DNA of 64,000 nucleotides from positions 62,001 through 126,000 of the forward strand of contig NZ_SMZR01000002.1 in assembly GCF_004358665.1 (NCBI RefSeq), in the 5' to 3' direction. The notes under the pieces were generated by a model, which ran no database searches, was not told where the DNA came from, and worked only from the letters and a program-made list of their open reading frames with translations. This DNA is from Jeotgalibacillus sp. S-D1. GTDB taxonomy: Bacteria > Bacillota > Bacilli > Bacillales > Jeotgalibacillaceae. The translations under genes and the position numbers were made by a program. Of this stretch, positions 40,143 to 49,477 are shown piece by piece; position 1 is the stretch's first letter, and every line of letters begins with the position of its first letter.

Positions 40143-40784
40143 TTATTTCGCCGGTTTATTATGGCGCTCCTGTAGTACAGATAATACTTCCCAAAATGGA
40201 AGGCGCTGTTCACGCAGCAATACCATTGTGTGATAAAGCATGTCCGCTACTTCCCACTTCAGCTCTTCTGCATCTCGATTTTTTGCAGCGATTATAACCT
40301 CTGAAGCTTCTTCGCCTACTTTTTTAAGAATTTTATCCACGCCTTCTTCAAATAAGTAGGTAGTATACGCGCCTTCAGGACGCTCTTCATCCCGCTCTGC
40401 AATTAATTTTTCAAGAGTGGACAAGATATCCGTTAAAGTTGCTGGCTGAAGGTCGTTATTTTTATATATGGTTTCATAAAAGCAGGATGTTTCTCCTGTA
40501 TGGCAGGCTGGTCCTTTTGGCAGAACGCGCAGCACTAAGGAGTCCTGATCACAATCATGCTTCATTTCCACAATCTTCTGGGTGTTGCCGCTTGTAGCTC
40601 CTTTATGCCAAAGCTCTTTGCGGGATCGGCTGTAAAACCAGGATTCTCCCGTTTGAAGAGATTTTTTTAAGGACTCTTCATTCATATAGGCAACCGTTAA
40701 TACTTCTGATGTTTCAGCATCCTGAACAACGGCTGGAATTAAGCCGTTTTCATCAAAGCGAATGCGCGTTATATCGATTGTCAT
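40143..40784 (-). CDS. hisI: Bifunctional phosphoribosyl-AMP cyclohydrolase / phosphoribosyl-ATP pyrophosphatase
   Basis: 213 residues from ATG 40784, overlapping the hisF stop (ATGA). It does steps 2 and 3 of histidine synthesis. The N-terminal HisI domain (1 to about 105) has [31 protein letters not shown] and the zinc-binding [11 protein letters not shown]. The C-terminal HisE domain (about 115-205) has [39 protein letters not shown] and [13 protein letters not shown]. The fusion is normal for Bacillales. Last gene of the operon. Confidence 0.97.
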   Translation of the reverse strand: MTIDITRIRFDENGLIPAVVQDAETSEVLTVAYMNEESLKKSLQTGESWFYSRSRKELWHKGATSGNTQKIVEMKHDCDQDSLVLRVLPKGPACHTGETSCFYETIYKNNDLQPATLTDILSTLEKLIAERDEERPEGAYTTYLFEEGVDKILKKVGEEASEVIIAAKNRDAEELKWEVADMLYHTMVLLREQRLPFWEVLSVLQERHNKPAK

Positions 40785-41539
40785 CGTACATTCACTCCTT
40801 CTTCTTTTAAATGAGCTTTTACTTCCGCTATGCTTGTTTCCTCATAATGAAAAATGGAAGCAGCAAGAGCAGCATCAGCTTTTCCTTCAGTAAATATCTC
40901 TGTAAAATCCTCCGAACAGCCGGCCCCTCCGCTGGCAATAACCGGTACGGTTACGGCCTCGCTCACAGCTTTCGTTAAATCAACGTTAAAGCCATGTTTC
41001 TCGCCGTCACTATCCATGCTGGTCAGCAGGATTTCTCCCGCTCCAAGGTCAACCGCTTCCTTTGCCCAGGCCACAGCTTCTTTATCGAGCGGATTTCGTC
41101 CGCCATGAGTATATACACGCCAGGTGCCGATGGTTTCATCCCATTTAGCATCAATTGCCACCACGATGCATTGCGACCCAAAGTAGTCAGCTCCTGCTTT
41201 AATCAAGTGAGGGTCCAAAAGCGCTGACGTATTTAGCGATACTTTATCCGCTCCTGCACGAAGAAGTCTTTTCATGTCCTCAATTGTTTTAATTCCACCG
41301 CCAACTGTAAAAGGGATCGCAAGCTCAGATGCCACGTCCTGAACCACGTCCACCATTGTTTCCCGCCCTTCATGGGATGCAGAAATATCCAGGAAGACGA
41401 GTTCATCTGCTCCCTGCTCATCATAAGCCCGCGCAAGCTCGACCGGATCCCCAGCATCTCTCAGTTCAAGAAACTGGATTCCTTTTACAACGCGGCCCTC
41501 TTTTACATCCAAACAAGGGATAATCCGTTTTGTCAGCAT
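40781..41539 (-). CDS. hisF: Imidazole glycerol phosphate synthase cyclase subunit
   Basis: 252 residues from ATG 41539, with AGGAGG seven bases upstream; a TTG codon just before is not needed. The TIM barrel starts [19 protein letters not shown] with the catalytic Asp11 in [12 protein letters not shown]. Further landmarks are [20 protein letters not shown], and the second catalytic Asp in [12 protein letters not shown] (about 130). It closes the imidazole ring using ammonia from HisH. The start touches the hisA stop (TGATG). Confidence 0.98.
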   Translation of the reverse strand: MLTKRIIPCLDVKEGRVVKGIQFLELRDAGDPVELARAYDEQGADELVFLDISASHEGRETMVDVVQDVASELAIPFTVGGGIKTIEDMKRLLRAGADKVSLNTSALLDPHLIKAGADYFGSQCIVVAIDAKWDETIGTWRVYTHGGRNPLDKEAVAWAKEAVDLGAGEILLTSMDSDGEKHGFNVDLTKAVSEAVTVPVIASGGAGCSEDFTEIFTEGKADAALAASIFHYEETSIAEVKAHLKEEGVNVR

Positions 41540-42267
41540 CAAGATACCTCCTCAACGGCTTCCTTTACAGTAAACTTATTCGTGTAGATTGCTTTACCCA
41601 CGATAGCTCCTGTCACTCCGCTGCCGGAAACGGCCTGCAATATCCGAAGATCCTCAAGAGAGCTCACACCGCCTGAAGCAATAATTTCGGCACCTGTTGC
41701 TTCTGCAAGCTCGATTACCGCATCTACATTTGGTCCTGTAAGCATGCCATCGGTCGCAATATCAGTGAAAATAAATGTTTTTGCTCCAGCGTCTGCAAGC
41801 TCTTTTCCAAGGTCCACAGCCCGCAATGTCGATGTTTCGATCCAGCCATGTGTAGCTACATATCCATCTTTTGCATCAAGTCCTATCGCGATCCGATCAC
41901 CGTATTTAGCGAGCCACTCCTTAACCAGTTCCGGGTTGGTTACTGCAAGACTTCCGATGATCACCCGGTCCACACCCTGATTTAAGTAGTGCACAACATC
42001 TTCCTCTGTTCGAATACCGCCGCCTACCTGAACCTTAGCAGGAAGCTCGTTTACTACACGAAGGACATATTCATCATTTATCCTTTTTCCATCCTTCGCA
42101 CCATCCAGATCGACCATGTGAATCCATTCAGCGCCTTCATCTACAAACTGCTTCGCCATATCAAAAGGAGAATCGCCATAGATTGTTTCCTGATTGTAAT
42201 CTCCTTGTGTCAAACGGACGCATTTTCCATCTCTCATATCAATTGCCGGATAGATCATGAAGCTCAT
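41539..42267 (-). CDS. hisA: Phosphoribosylformimino-5-aminoimidazole carboxamide ribotide isomerase
   Basis: 242 residues from ATG 42267, with GGAGG seven bases upstream; an ATG three codons later is possible. The TIM barrel has the catalytic aspartate in [18 protein letters not shown] and the second in [25 protein letters not shown] and [11 protein letters not shown] are the phosphate-binding loops. It overlaps hisH (ATGA) and touches hisF, so translation is probably coupled. Confidence 0.97.
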   Translation of the reverse strand: MSFMIYPAIDMRDGKCVRLTQGDYNQETIYGDSPFDMAKQFVDEGAEWIHMVDLDGAKDGKRINDEYVLRVVNELPAKVQVGGGIRTEEDVVHYLNQGVDRVIIGSLAVTNPELVKEWLAKYGDRIAIGLDAKDGYVATHGWIETSTLRAVDLGKELADAGAKTFIFTDIATDGMLTGPNVDAVIELAEATGAEIIASGGVSSLEDLRILQAVSGSGVTGAIVGKAIYTNKFTVKEAVEEVS

Positions 42268-42902
42268 TTCAGCACCTCCATATTTTTCACGTAGCGAGTG
42301 TAGTTCCCTAAAAGACCCATTCCTAGGTCGCCGCTTTTTTCGGGATGAAATTGCATGCCAAAAACATTATCTTTCCCTACCACTGCTGGAACTTCTCCAA
42401 AGTAATCCGCTGATGCAATCAGAGACTCTTTTGTTTCGCCAGTCACATAGTACGAATGGACAAAATAAACATGTTCTTCCTCAAGCCCAGCCGTTAAAGG
42501 GGATTCATGATGAAAAACAAGGCGATTCCATCCCATATGGGGTACTTTGTAGGAAGTACCGGATTTATCCACCCCGTCAAAATGTACAGCTCTTCCTTTT
42601 AACAGGCCAAGTCCAGTATGTAATCCGTTTTCTTCACTTTCCTCGAACAAGAGCTGCATTCCAAGACAGATCCCTAAAACAGGCTTGCCTTTTTGAGCCT
42701 GGTCAACAATAAATGACGAAAGCCCTGTCTCATTTAGAAGTTTCATTGCGTCACGAAACGCACCTACCCCGGGTAAAATCAATCCCTCCGCGTGAGCCAG
42801 CTGTTCTTTATTATCACTAATAATGTAAGGCACTCCCAGACGCTCCAATGCCTTGCTTACACTGAATAAATTGCCCATCCCATAATCGACGATCCCAATC
42901 AT
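42264..42902 (-). CDS. hisH: Imidazole glycerol phosphate synthase glutamine amidotransferase subunit
   Basis: 212 residues from ATG 42902, directly after the hisB stop with AAAGGA in the hisB end. A class I glutaminase: [11 protein letters not shown] holds the nucleophilic cysteine (about 79), and HPEKSG near residue 190 the His/Glu pair. GVGAFRDAM and VHSYYV also match. It feeds ammonia to HisF. Confidence 0.98.
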   Translation of the reverse strand: MIGIVDYGMGNLFSVSKALERLGVPYIISDNKEQLAHAEGLILPGVGAFRDAMKLLNETGLSSFIVDQAQKGKPVLGICLGMQLLFEESEENGLHTGLGLLKGRAVHFDGVDKSGTSYKVPHMGWNRLVFHHESPLTAGLEEEHVYFVHSYYVTGETKESLIASADYFGEVPAVVGKDNVFGMQFHPEKSGDLGMGLLGNYTRYVKNMEVLK

Positions 42903-43496
42903 TTATAACATTCCTTTCGTAGACGGAACGCCTTTCACACGAGGATCAATTGACGACGCCTCATCAAGCGCACGTCCCAATGCTTTAAAAATGGCTTCAA
43001 TCATATGATGGGTGTTGTGGCCGTAATGCACGACAACATGAAGGTTCATTCTTGCTTCCAGTGCCAGCTTCCATAAAAACTCATGAACAAGCTCTACATC
43101 AAATGTACCTACACGGTCTGTGGGGAAATCCGCTCTCATTTCAAGGTGAGGACGGTTGCTCAAATCCACCACGACCTGAGCGAGCGCCTCATCCATCGGC
43201 ACAAAAGAATTGCCGTAACGGCGAATCCCCTTTTTATCACCCAATGATTCCAGCAATGCCTGTCCCAAAACGATCCCGATATCTTCGGTTGTATGATGGT
43301 CATCAATTTCCGTGTCGCCTTTTGCATCAATCGTCATATCAAACTGCCCGTGCTTGGTGAACAAATCCAGCATATGCGTCATGAACGGCACGGCTGTCTC
43401 GATGGATGAATTTCCTTCTCCATCAATTGAAAAAGATAGATTAATATTGGTTTCATTGGTTTTGCGGTGAAATGATGCTTCTCTCTTGCTGCTCAT
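42903..43496 (-). CDS. hisB: Imidazoleglycerol-phosphate dehydratase
   Basis: 197 residues from ATG 43496. The Mn-binding repeats DDHHTTEDIGIVLG (about 65-78) and THHMIEAIFKALGRAL (about 161-176) contain the HHxxE/HHMxE motifs. FMTHMLDLFTKHG and SFVPMDEALAQVVVDLSNRP also match. It is a monofunctional enzyme without the phosphatase domain seen in enterobacteria. It follows hisD by 26 bases. Confidence 0.98.
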   Translation of the reverse strand: MSSKREASFHRKTNETNINLSFSIDGEGNSSIETAVPFMTHMLDLFTKHGQFDMTIDAKGDTEIDDHHTTEDIGIVLGQALLESLGDKKGIRRYGNSFVPMDEALAQVVVDLSNRPHLEMRADFPTDRVGTFDVELVHEFLWKLALEARMNLHVVVHYGHNTHHMIEAIFKALGRALDEASSIDPRVKGVPSTKGML

Positions 43497-43522
43497 CTAA
43501 TGAACCTCCCTAAAGGTACGCT

Positions 43523-44803
43523 TCAGTCGTATTTTTTATGAGAAAAACGTGCTTCTACTGCACGCGCATGTGCTTCCAAGCCTTCAAGTCTGGCGAAATG
43601 AGCCACCTTTTTGGCATCTTCTCTAAATGCAGCCTCACTGTAGGCAATAATGCTCGATTTTTTTATAAAATCATCAACAGACAGCGGACTCGAAAAACGG
43701 GCTGTACCGCTTGTCGGCAATGTATGGTTGGGACCTGCAAAATAATCCCCCATCGGTTCAGAGCTGTAACGGCCTGCAAAAATCGCTCCGGCATGGCGTA
43801 TTTTACCGATCATTTCCATAGCATTCGTAACTTGAATTTCTAAATGCTCAGGTGCTATTTGATTAACTGCATCAATTGCCTGATCCATGTTTTCAGCCAC
43901 ATAGATCTTGCTGTGTTCGTTAATAGCAACAGCTGCCATATCCTTGCGAGGCAGACTTTCCAATTGGAAATTCACTTCCTGTGAAACCGCTTTGGCAAAT
44001 TCAAGGGATGTGGTAACCAGATTCGCCTGGGAGAGTTCACCATGTTCTGCCTGAGAAAGCAGATCTGCTGCAACCTCGCCAGCGTTTGCCGTGTCATCAG
44101 CAAGAATAGTAATATCACTTGGTCCTGCGATCATATCAATATCCACAATTCCAAATACTTCACGCTTGGCGAGTGCCACAAAAATATTACCGGGGCCGGT
44201 AATTTTATCTACCTGCTGAACCGATTCTGTTCCATAAGCCAGCGCAGCAACAGCTTGTGCGCCGCCCATTTTGTAAATCACCCGTATTCCTGCGAGCCTT
44301 GCAGCAGCCAGAACTCCAGCAGGTATTTTCCCATCTGGTCCGGGAGGTGTTGCCATAACGACACTGCTTACGCCTGCTACCTGAGCAGGTATTGCATTCA
44401 TCAAAACGGAAGACGGATATGCGGCCGTTCCGCCAGGCACATAAATGCCTACAGTATCCAGCGGGGTTACCTTCTGTCCCAGAATCGTTCCGTTTTCCTT
44501 CGTCGTCATCCAGGATTGCTGAATTTGCCTCTCGTGAAATTCGGTTATATTAGCTGCTGCCTCCTGCAATACAGATAGTGTTTGCTCATCTGTTTGCAGC
44601 AGGGCTTCATCTATTTCCGATTCTTCAACTAATAGGGACGTCAGGTCCGCTCCGTCGAATTTAGACGTATAGGACAGCACTGCCCTGTCTCCATTTTGTC
44701 GAACATCTTCTATTATCGATTGAACGCTTTTTCGCTGTTCTTCAGTCCCCTGGTCCAGCAAAGGGCGGGGGATTTCATATTCTGATAGAAATCGGATATC
44801 CAT
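43523..44803 (-). CDS. hisD: Histidinol dehydrogenase
   Basis: 426 residues from ATG 44803, with AAGGA nine bases upstream. It oxidises histidinol to histidine with two NAD. YVPGGTAAYPSSVLMNAIPA, seen in part as YVPGGTAAYPSSVLM (about 121-135), AVAALAYGT, GPGNIFVALAKREVFG and DMIAGPSDITILAD with SQAEHGELSQ hold the zinc and substrate ligands. EHLEIQ and GPNHTLPTSGTARFSSPLSV close the fold. Length is normal. Confidence 0.98.
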   Translation of the reverse strand: MDIRFLSEYEIPRPLLDQGTEEQRKSVQSIIEDVRQNGDRAVLSYTSKFDGADLTSLLVEESEIDEALLQTDEQTLSVLQEAAANITEFHERQIQQSWMTTKENGTILGQKVTPLDTVGIYVPGGTAAYPSSVLMNAIPAQVAGVSSVVMATPPGPDGKIPAGVLAAARLAGIRVIYKMGGAQAVAALAYGTESVQQVDKITGPGNIFVALAKREVFGIVDIDMIAGPSDITILADDTANAGEVAADLLSQAEHGELSQANLVTTSLEFAKAVSQEVNFQLESLPRKDMAAVAINEHSKIYVAENMDQAIDAVNQIAPEHLEIQVTNAMEMIGKIRHAGAIFAGRYSSEPMGDYFAGPNHTLPTSGTARFSSPLSVDDFIKKSSIIAYSEAAFREDAKKVAHFARLEGLEAHARAVEARFSHKKYD

Positions 44804-44848
44804 ATGGGCTGTTCCTTTCCATTCGTGATATAACTGCTGTCTTCCTGC

Positions 44849-45487
44849 TTAAAGGACAGATTGTTTTGAAATAATACGATCGAGACGGTCTACCATTTCC
44901 TGAATGCGCTCATGTTTGATTCGGTAGCTGACCGGATTGACGATTAATCTTGAGGTAATATCAACAATATGTTCATATTCAACAAGCCCGTTTTCTTTTA
45001 ATGTTCTCCCGGTGGAAACAATGTCCACGATCCGGTCAGTTAAGCCGATGATCGGAGCGATTTCAATAGAACCGTTAAGCTTGATAATTTCCACTTGCTC
45101 GCCCTGCTCTCTAAAATAAGAAGATGCAACATTAGGATATTTAGTTGCAATGCGTGGGGCAACTTCATTCATTTTTGTATCCGGCAATCCTGCCACCGCT
45201 AAATAGCAATGGCTGATTTGAAGATCCAACAGCTCATAAACATCGCGTTCTTCTTCAAGCATAACATCTTTTCCTGCAATCCCAAGATCGGCGACCCCGT
45301 GCTCTACATATGTTGGCACGTCCATTGGCTTGGACAGGATAAAACGAAGATTTTCTTCTGGCACTTCAATTATTAATTTTCTTGAATCATCGAATTCAGG
45401 CGGAAGCTTATAGCCTGCTTGTTTCAGCATCACTAACGCTTCTTCGAAGATCCTTCCTTTTGGCATTGCGATCGTTAATTCTTTCAT
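44849..45487 (-). CDS. hisG: ATP phosphoribosyltransferase catalytic subunit, short form
   Basis: 212 residues from ATG 45487, with AGGAGG six bases upstream; 13 codons above belong to hisZ. It overlaps the hisZ stop (ATGA). It lacks the C-terminal regulatory domain of long HisG, so it needs His[16 protein letters not shown], the [15 protein letters not shown] loop and the PRPP loop [14 protein letters not shown] match. It commits phosphoribosyl-ATP to histidine synthesis. Confidence 0.98.
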   Translation of the reverse strand: MKELTIAMPKGRIFEEALVMLKQAGYKLPPEFDDSRKLIIEVPEENLRFILSKPMDVPTYVEHGVADLGIAGKDVMLEEERDVYELLDLQISHCYLAVAGLPDTKMNEVAPRIATKYPNVASSYFREQGEQVEIIKLNGSIEIAPIIGLTDRIVDIVSTGRTLKENGLVEYEHIVDITSRLIVNPVSYRIKHERIQEMVDRLDRIISKQSVL

Positions 45488-46671
45488 GCTCTGCCTCCTG
45501 CCTTTCCAGATTGTCCGACAATCCAATGGACATCCTTAAATTGTGCAGTGAAACGGTCAACATCTGCTACTCCTCTTACATCCTGACTGATCACTGATTG
45601 ACTTTTTGCTCTTAATTCATTGGCAAGCTCCATCGCTTCTTTCCTTCTTTCTGACGAGAATAAAATCAAAGCAGATGATTCTTCAGAAGCCTGAGGAGAT
45701 AGAGCTTCCATTAAGTAATCCAAGCGTATGCCAAAACCTGTGGCTCCGACCCCTGCACCAAATTTTTGCAGCAAGTGGTTGTAGCGTCCGCCATTCCCAA
45801 GTGAATACCCTACTCGGTCCGCATAAACCTCAAATAGCACGCCGGTGTAATAACTCATGTGACTTACGAGCGAAACATCAATCGTAACGTAATCTTCCAC
45901 ATTGTAATCCTGTAACACTTCAATCAATTCCTGCAGCTCTGCCAGAGGCTTTGTTCCCTGCTCACCTTCCAGTAAAGCACGTGCGTCTGCGATTGAGCTT
46001 CCATTCCCGCGGATTGTCAGCAGTCGCATCAATCGCTGTTTATCTATGGAAGAAAGCGGAAGGGACTCGACATGCTTGCGGTAGCCTACATAGTTTTTAT
46101 CATACAGATAGCGTCTTAGCTGCTGAGAACGGTCTTCAGTACCGACGATTTGCAAAAACAGCTGCCGGACAAATTCCATATGTCCAATGGATATCGTGAA
46201 ATCTTTAAGCCCTGCTGCCTTTAAAGAAGAAACAAGCAGAGCAATGGTTTCAGCATCAGCACTTACAGAAGAATCACCAATAAGTTCAACACCCATTTGT
46301 TCAAATTCGGCTGGACGGCCGCCTTCTCTTTGCTGGGCACGAAAAACATTTGCCGAATAAGCAAGCCGGAGGGGATTGCGATCCTGCAACAATTTTGAAG
46401 CAGCTACACGTGCAATCGGTGCTGTCATGTCCGGTCTGAGTACTAGCGTTCTTCCCTGCTGATCAAGAAGCTTAAACAACTGCTGATCCAGGATAGCCGA
46501 TGCTTCTCCTACTGTTTCATCATACTCAAGAGTTGGTGTCTCGAGAAACTGATATCCCCATGCGCTCATTTCATTTTCTACTTTTGAACGAATATTTTTT
46601 TTCATTTTATATAAATGAGGAAACGTATCCCGCATTCCCATCGGTTTTTCAAACATAAATAATTTTGACAT
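45484..46671 (-). CDS. hisZ: ATP phosphoribosyltransferase regulatory subunit
   Basis: 395 residues from ATG 46671 with a weak ribosome site. It resembles histidyl-tRNA synthetase: motif 2-like [14 protein letters not shown] (about 78-91), [10 protein letters not shown] near 123 and [24 protein letters not shown]-like motif 3 (seen as [15 protein letters not shown]). It lacks the anticodon-binding domain, has no tRNA charging function, and forms a hetero-octamer with short HisG giving feedback inhibition. First gene of the operon. Confidence 0.97.
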   Translation of the reverse strand: MSKLFMFEKPMGMRDTFPHLYKMKKNIRSKVENEMSAWGYQFLETPTLEYDETVGEASAILDQQLFKLLDQQGRTLVLRPDMTAPIARVAASKLLQDRNPLRLAYSANVFRAQQREGGRPAEFEQMGVELIGDSSVSADAETIALLVSSLKAAGLKDFTISIGHMEFVRQLFLQIVGTEDRSQQLRRYLYDKNYVGYRKHVESLPLSSIDKQRLMRLLTIRGNGSSIADARALLEGEQGTKPLAELQELIEVLQDYNVEDYVTIDVSLVSHMSYYTGVLFEVYADRVGYSLGNGGRYNHLLQKFGAGVGATGFGIRLDYLMEALSPQASEESSALILFSSERRKEAMELANELRAKSQSVISQDVRGVADVDRFTAQFKDVHWIVGQSGKAGGRA

Positions 46672-46844
46672 TTCCGCGACAACCCTTTCTTTCTTGAAAG
46701 TGTTTTAAAATTCTTACTCTTACTACCTATCATGATACCCCTAACCGAAAAAAGCAAAACGAATGTTAAATTGGACGGTAATTTATGTAGTAAAACAATA
46801 ATCCTTTAGTTCGCTAATGTGGTAGTAAAATAAAGATATTTAGT

Positions 46845-46873
46845 AGTGTACTAATTCTGAGGACAGACGTCAA
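46845..46873 (-). promoter_or_regulatory. Promoter of the histidine operon
   Basis: On the minus strand, -35 TTGACG (46868-46873), a 17-base spacer and -10 TACACT (46845-46850). It predicts a leader of about 167 bases in the 46672-46978 gap. No T-box AGGGTGG-type motif was seen in it. Confidence 0.6.
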
Positions 46874-46940
46874 GGGTTAGTATTGCTTTTTATTTTCCAG
46901 AAAAAAGGGGATCCCGCCTCTCCTGCTTATGTAATTCACC

Positions 46941-46974
46941 AAAAAAACACCTTCCGCAGAGGGAAGGTGTTTTT
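46941..46974 (-). terminator. Terminator of the SurA-like lipoprotein gene
   Basis: AAAAACACCTTCC pairs with GGAAGGTGTTTTT around GCAGAG, five bases after the stop codon. Confidence 0.92.
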
Positions 46975-46978
46975 AATC

Positions 46979-47734
46979 TTATATTTTTAAATCAATGCTT
47001 GCATCGGCTTTCAGCTCTTCAACATGTTGAGCAAGTTTTTCCTGCTGCTTTTGCTGCTCAAGGCCTGTTTTAATGTTTTCACTTACTTCCTCAAGAGGAG
47101 GCATTTCCTGACCGGACTCTTTTGATTGAGCTGCAGCCTGGTCATAATATTCTTGAATTTCTTTTTCTGTCACTTCTTCAGTTGGAACTGTTTCGTTTAT
47201 ATATTTCTCAAATTTGATTGATTCAGCAATTTGCTCACGAAGTGCTTCTGGTTTCATGCCTTCCGCTTCAAGCATCTCATTCATTGCTTCTTCTCCACCA
47301 AATTGTTCCTGAAAAGCATTATATTCTTCGTCAATTTCTTCTTCCGAAGCCGTCAGTTCTGCTTCTTCAGCTTTTTGAAGAATTAAAGTTTGATTAACTA
47401 GTGTATCCAATGTTTGTGTTTTAACTTGTTCTGCAGCTTCCTTGCTTGTCGGGTCTTGTCCCGCTTGCTGCATTTGACCTTGAACTTGTCCAAGTGCTGC
47501 GTTGTAATCTTCGCCTAAGATTTCCTGATCATTAACAACAGCAACTACTTCTTTTTCATCTACTTGCTGCTCTTCTAATTTCTTTTGGCTTTCTTCAGCT
47601 GCAGCTTGATCTTCTTTTGAAGCTTCTTCCTGTTTTGGTTCTTCTGCTGACTTATCCTCTTCATCGTTACAAGCGGCCAACCCTAAAGCAAGTGCGCCTG
47701 CTGCGAACGGCAATAAAATTTTCTTTAAATTCAT
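46979..47734 (-). CDS. SurA/PrsA-like lipoprotein without a PPIase domain
   Basis: 251 residues from ATG 47734. A lipoprotein signal (MNLKKILLPFAAGALALGLAAC) ends at Cys22 with lipobox LAAC. A low-complexity Glu/Lys/Gln region (about 24-62) follows. Then comes a SurA-N-like chaperone fold: VVAVVNDQEILGEDYNAALG, TLDTLVNQTLILQKAEE, and YINETVPTEEVTEKEIQEYYD, each typical of PrsA/SurA. The parvulin rotamase domain expected after it is missing; only about 50 residues follow. It is thus a chaperone-like exported protein, not PrsA itself. It is a single-gene unit with its own promoter and terminator. Confidence 0.85.
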   Translation of the reverse strand: MNLKKILLPFAAGALALGLAACNDEEDKSAEEPKQEEASKEDQAAAEESQKKLEEQQVDEKEVVAVVNDQEILGEDYNAALGQVQGQMQQAGQDPTSKEAAEQVKTQTLDTLVNQTLILQKAEEAELTASEEEIDEEYNAFQEQFGGEEAMNEMLEAEGMKPEALREQIAESIKFEKYINETVPTEEVTEKEIQEYYDQAAAQSKESGQEMPPLEEVSENIKTGLEQQKQQEKLAQHVEELKADASIDLKI

Positions 47735-47847
47735 ACAATGTGAACCCCTTTCGGATCATTGATTCTCTTAATTTTTAAGCCTAGAATGCATTGTAACGAA
47801 TATTCCTAAAAAGATAAACCCAAAAGCATTAATGACATTAAATTGAA

Positions 47848-47876
47848 ATAATACTGTCATGTCAGAATGGCGTCAA
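47848..47876 (-). promoter_or_regulatory. Promoter of the SurA-like lipoprotein gene
   Basis: On the minus strand, -35 TTGACG (47871-47876), a 17-base spacer and -10 TATTAT (47848-47853). The predicted leader is about 107 bases. Confidence 0.75.
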
Positions 47877-47960
47877 TCGTTTCAGTCGTTCGCACAATTC
47901 ATAATATAATGTTAGTTTACTTTACTTTTTGACTCCGCACCACCCCGATATGGAATTTTA

Positions 47961-47997
47961 TTTTAGTTAACCTAAATAAATATTAAGTTGACTAAAA
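47961..47997. promoter_or_regulatory. BirA operator upstream of bioY
   Basis: TTTTAGTTAAC (47961-47971) and GTTGACTAAAA (47987-47997) are inverted repeats, 10 of 11 matching, 15 bases apart. This is the layout of the biotin repressor BirA site. The right arm contains the -35. Confidence 0.9.
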
Positions 47998-48017
47998 TTA
48001 ATTTGTGCCATTATAAT
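47988..48017 (+). promoter_or_regulatory. Promoter of bioY
   Basis: -35 TTGACT (47988-47993), an 18-base spacer and -10 TATAAT (48012-48017). The -35 is inside the BirA operator, so bound BirA would block RNA polymerase. Confidence 0.88.
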
Positions 48018-48049
48018 CGAACTAGCATAACGCAAAGGAGAAGATCATC

Positions 48050-48652
48050 ATGGTTAAATCATCACTACACGGAATGGTTTTAGCTTCCCTGTTCGCTGCT
48101 TTAATGGCAATTGGAGCAAATATCACTTCAATCGTTCCACTTTTAGTCATAGGCAATATACCTGTTACCTTACAAACAGTAGTATGTATACTTGCGGGAA
48201 TTTTATTAGGCAAAAAATGGGGACCTATTGCAATGATCATCTATACGTTAATCGGCCTAGCAGGCATGCCGGTTTTTGCTCAGTGGTCTGGTGGTGCCGG
48301 ATCGCTATTAAGCCCTACTTTCGGCTTTGTACTGTCCTACATTGTTGTTGCCTGGGTCGCAGGACTAATAACCAATAATAAAAAAACATATGCTACACTT
48401 TTAACTGCAGCTATAATCGGAACCATTATAAATTACGGGCTCGGGACAAACTGGATGTACATGGCCTATAAATTTTGGTTTAGCGCTCCAGATGGATTTC
48501 ATTACGGGTTAACATGGATCTGGATGCTGCCATTCGTTCCAAAAGATTTAATTCTGGCAGTATTTGCAGCACTGGTTTCACAAAAAGTACTCCAGGCGTT
48601 TCCGCAAACACGAACAAGAAAACCAAAGCTGTCTTCTCAAAAGGCAGGTTAA
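48050..48652 (+). CDS. bioY: Biotin ECF transporter substrate-binding protein
   Basis: 200 residues from ATG 48050, with AAAGGAG upstream. Six membrane segments. The S-component motif IPVTLQTVVCILAGILLGKKWG (seen as NIPVTLQTVVCILAG near 36-50) and GLAGMPVFAQWSGGAGSLLSPTFGF (seen as GGAGSLLSPTFGF near 82) are typical of BioY. It captures biotin and works with the shared EcfT/EcfAA' module encoded elsewhere. The BirA operator supports the assignment. A tail TRTRKPKLSSQKAG is basic. A single-gene unit. Confidence 0.97.
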   Translation: MVKSSLHGMVLASLFAALMAIGANITSIVPLLVIGNIPVTLQTVVCILAGILLGKKWGPIAMIIYTLIGLAGMPVFAQWSGGAGSLLSPTFGFVLSYIVVAWVAGLITNNKKTYATLLTAAIIGTIINYGLGTNWMYMAYKFWFSAPDGFHYGLTWIWMLPFVPKDLILAVFAALVSQKVLQAFPQTRTRKPKLSSQKAG

Positions 48653-48695
48653 GATGAAAGAGATTGGGACATAAAGAAGCACCTAAATAAAGGAG

Positions 48696-48769
48696 GCCGG
48701 TTCATTTCCGCTGCAGGCGGCGCTTTCCGCGGGGCGGGGGTGAGCCACCTTCCGCTGCAATGAACCGGC
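48696..48769. repeat. Inverted-repeat element sharing a core with the 130-bp repeats
   Basis: GCCGGTTCATT (48696-48706) and AATGAACCGGC (48759-48769) are perfect inverted ends. Between them is CGCTTTCCGCGGGGCGGGGG plus TGAGCC, which is the inverse complement of the core of the 130-bp repeats. A lone CGCTTTCCGCGG also occurs near 48920. The 48653-48961 gap holds nothing else except the terminator at 48820. Confidence 0.85.
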
Positions 48770-48819
48770 GCTTTCCATGGCTTTATAGGGAACAAAAAAG
48801 AGATTGATCCTGCCTAGAT

Positions 48820-48862
48820 AAAAAGAAGGCTCTCACGACATATTGGTGAGAGCCTTCTTTTT
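48820..48862. terminator. Terminator between bioY and yvoF
   Basis: AAAAAGAAGGCTCTCAC pairs with GTGAGAGCCTTCTTTTT around a short loop. It is T-rich both ways and separates convergent genes. Confidence 0.9.
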
Positions 48863-48961
48863 ATGGTTTTGTCCCATACTCATGGTTATTAAAGTTTAAT
48901 GCCGTAGCTCCATTCCTTCGCTTTCCGCGGACGAACGATCTACAAATTAAAATAATGGCCA

Positions 48962-49477
48962 TTAAATTGAATCTTTTTCATTCTGCTCATGCGGTTCCTT
49001 TAAACGTATGATCTGCATAGGGTTTCCCCCTACAAAAGCTCCCGCCGGAACATCCTTGTGGACAAGGGTGCAGGCTGACACGATGGCTCCATTTCCAATT
49101 TTAACACCTGGCAGGATGGTGGAATTGGCACCGATCATTACTTCATCACCAATCTCTACCTTCCCAAGCCGGTATTCTCTTATTAAATACTCATGGGCGA
49201 GGATTGTCGTGTTGTAGCCAATTACGCTGTTTCTGCCTACGGATATTTTTTCAGGAAACATAACATCAAGCATAACCATTAAAGCAAATGCGGTCTGATC
49301 CCCTACTTTCACCCCCAAAAATGTGCGGTACAGCCAGTTTTTCACTCCTAAAAAAGGAGTGTAACGAGCAAGCTGGATGACGATAAAATTGCGGACGACC
49401 TTCCAAAACGGGATCGTTTTATATATATGCCACAACGAATTTGCTCCATTTACATAAAAACGCTCCGTGCGTCTCAT
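48962..49477 (-). CDS. yvoF: Hexapeptide-repeat acyltransferase YvoF
   Basis: 171 residues from ATG 49477, which overlaps the ppaX stop (ATGA); the extra 18 codons above are in ppaX. It is a LbH acyltransferase: VGRNSVIGYNTTILAHEYL, IGDEVMIGANSTILPGVKIG and GAIVSACTLVHKDVPAGAFVGGNP. The end motif GGNPMQIIR is usual for O-acetyltransferases. The N-terminal SLWHIYKTIPFWKVVRNFIVIQ is amphipathic or membrane-associated. Acceptor unknown, possibly a cell-wall glycan. Last gene of the hprK-lgt-yvoD-ppaX-yvoF operon. Confidence 0.9.
   Translation of the reverse strand: MRRTERFYVNGANSLWHIYKTIPFWKVVRNFIVIQLARYTPFLGVKNWLYRTFLGVKVGDQTAFALMVMLDVMFPEKISVGRNSVIGYNTTILAHEYLIREYRLGKVEIGDEVMIGANSTILPGVKIGNGAIVSACTLVHKDVPAGAFVGGNPMQIIRLKEPHEQNEKDSI

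Noticed and set aside
46672-46838. Possible T-box or attenuator leader of the histidine operon
   Set aside because: The long leader has no AGGGTGG-type T-box sequence, no His codon run and no clear terminator/antiterminator pair.
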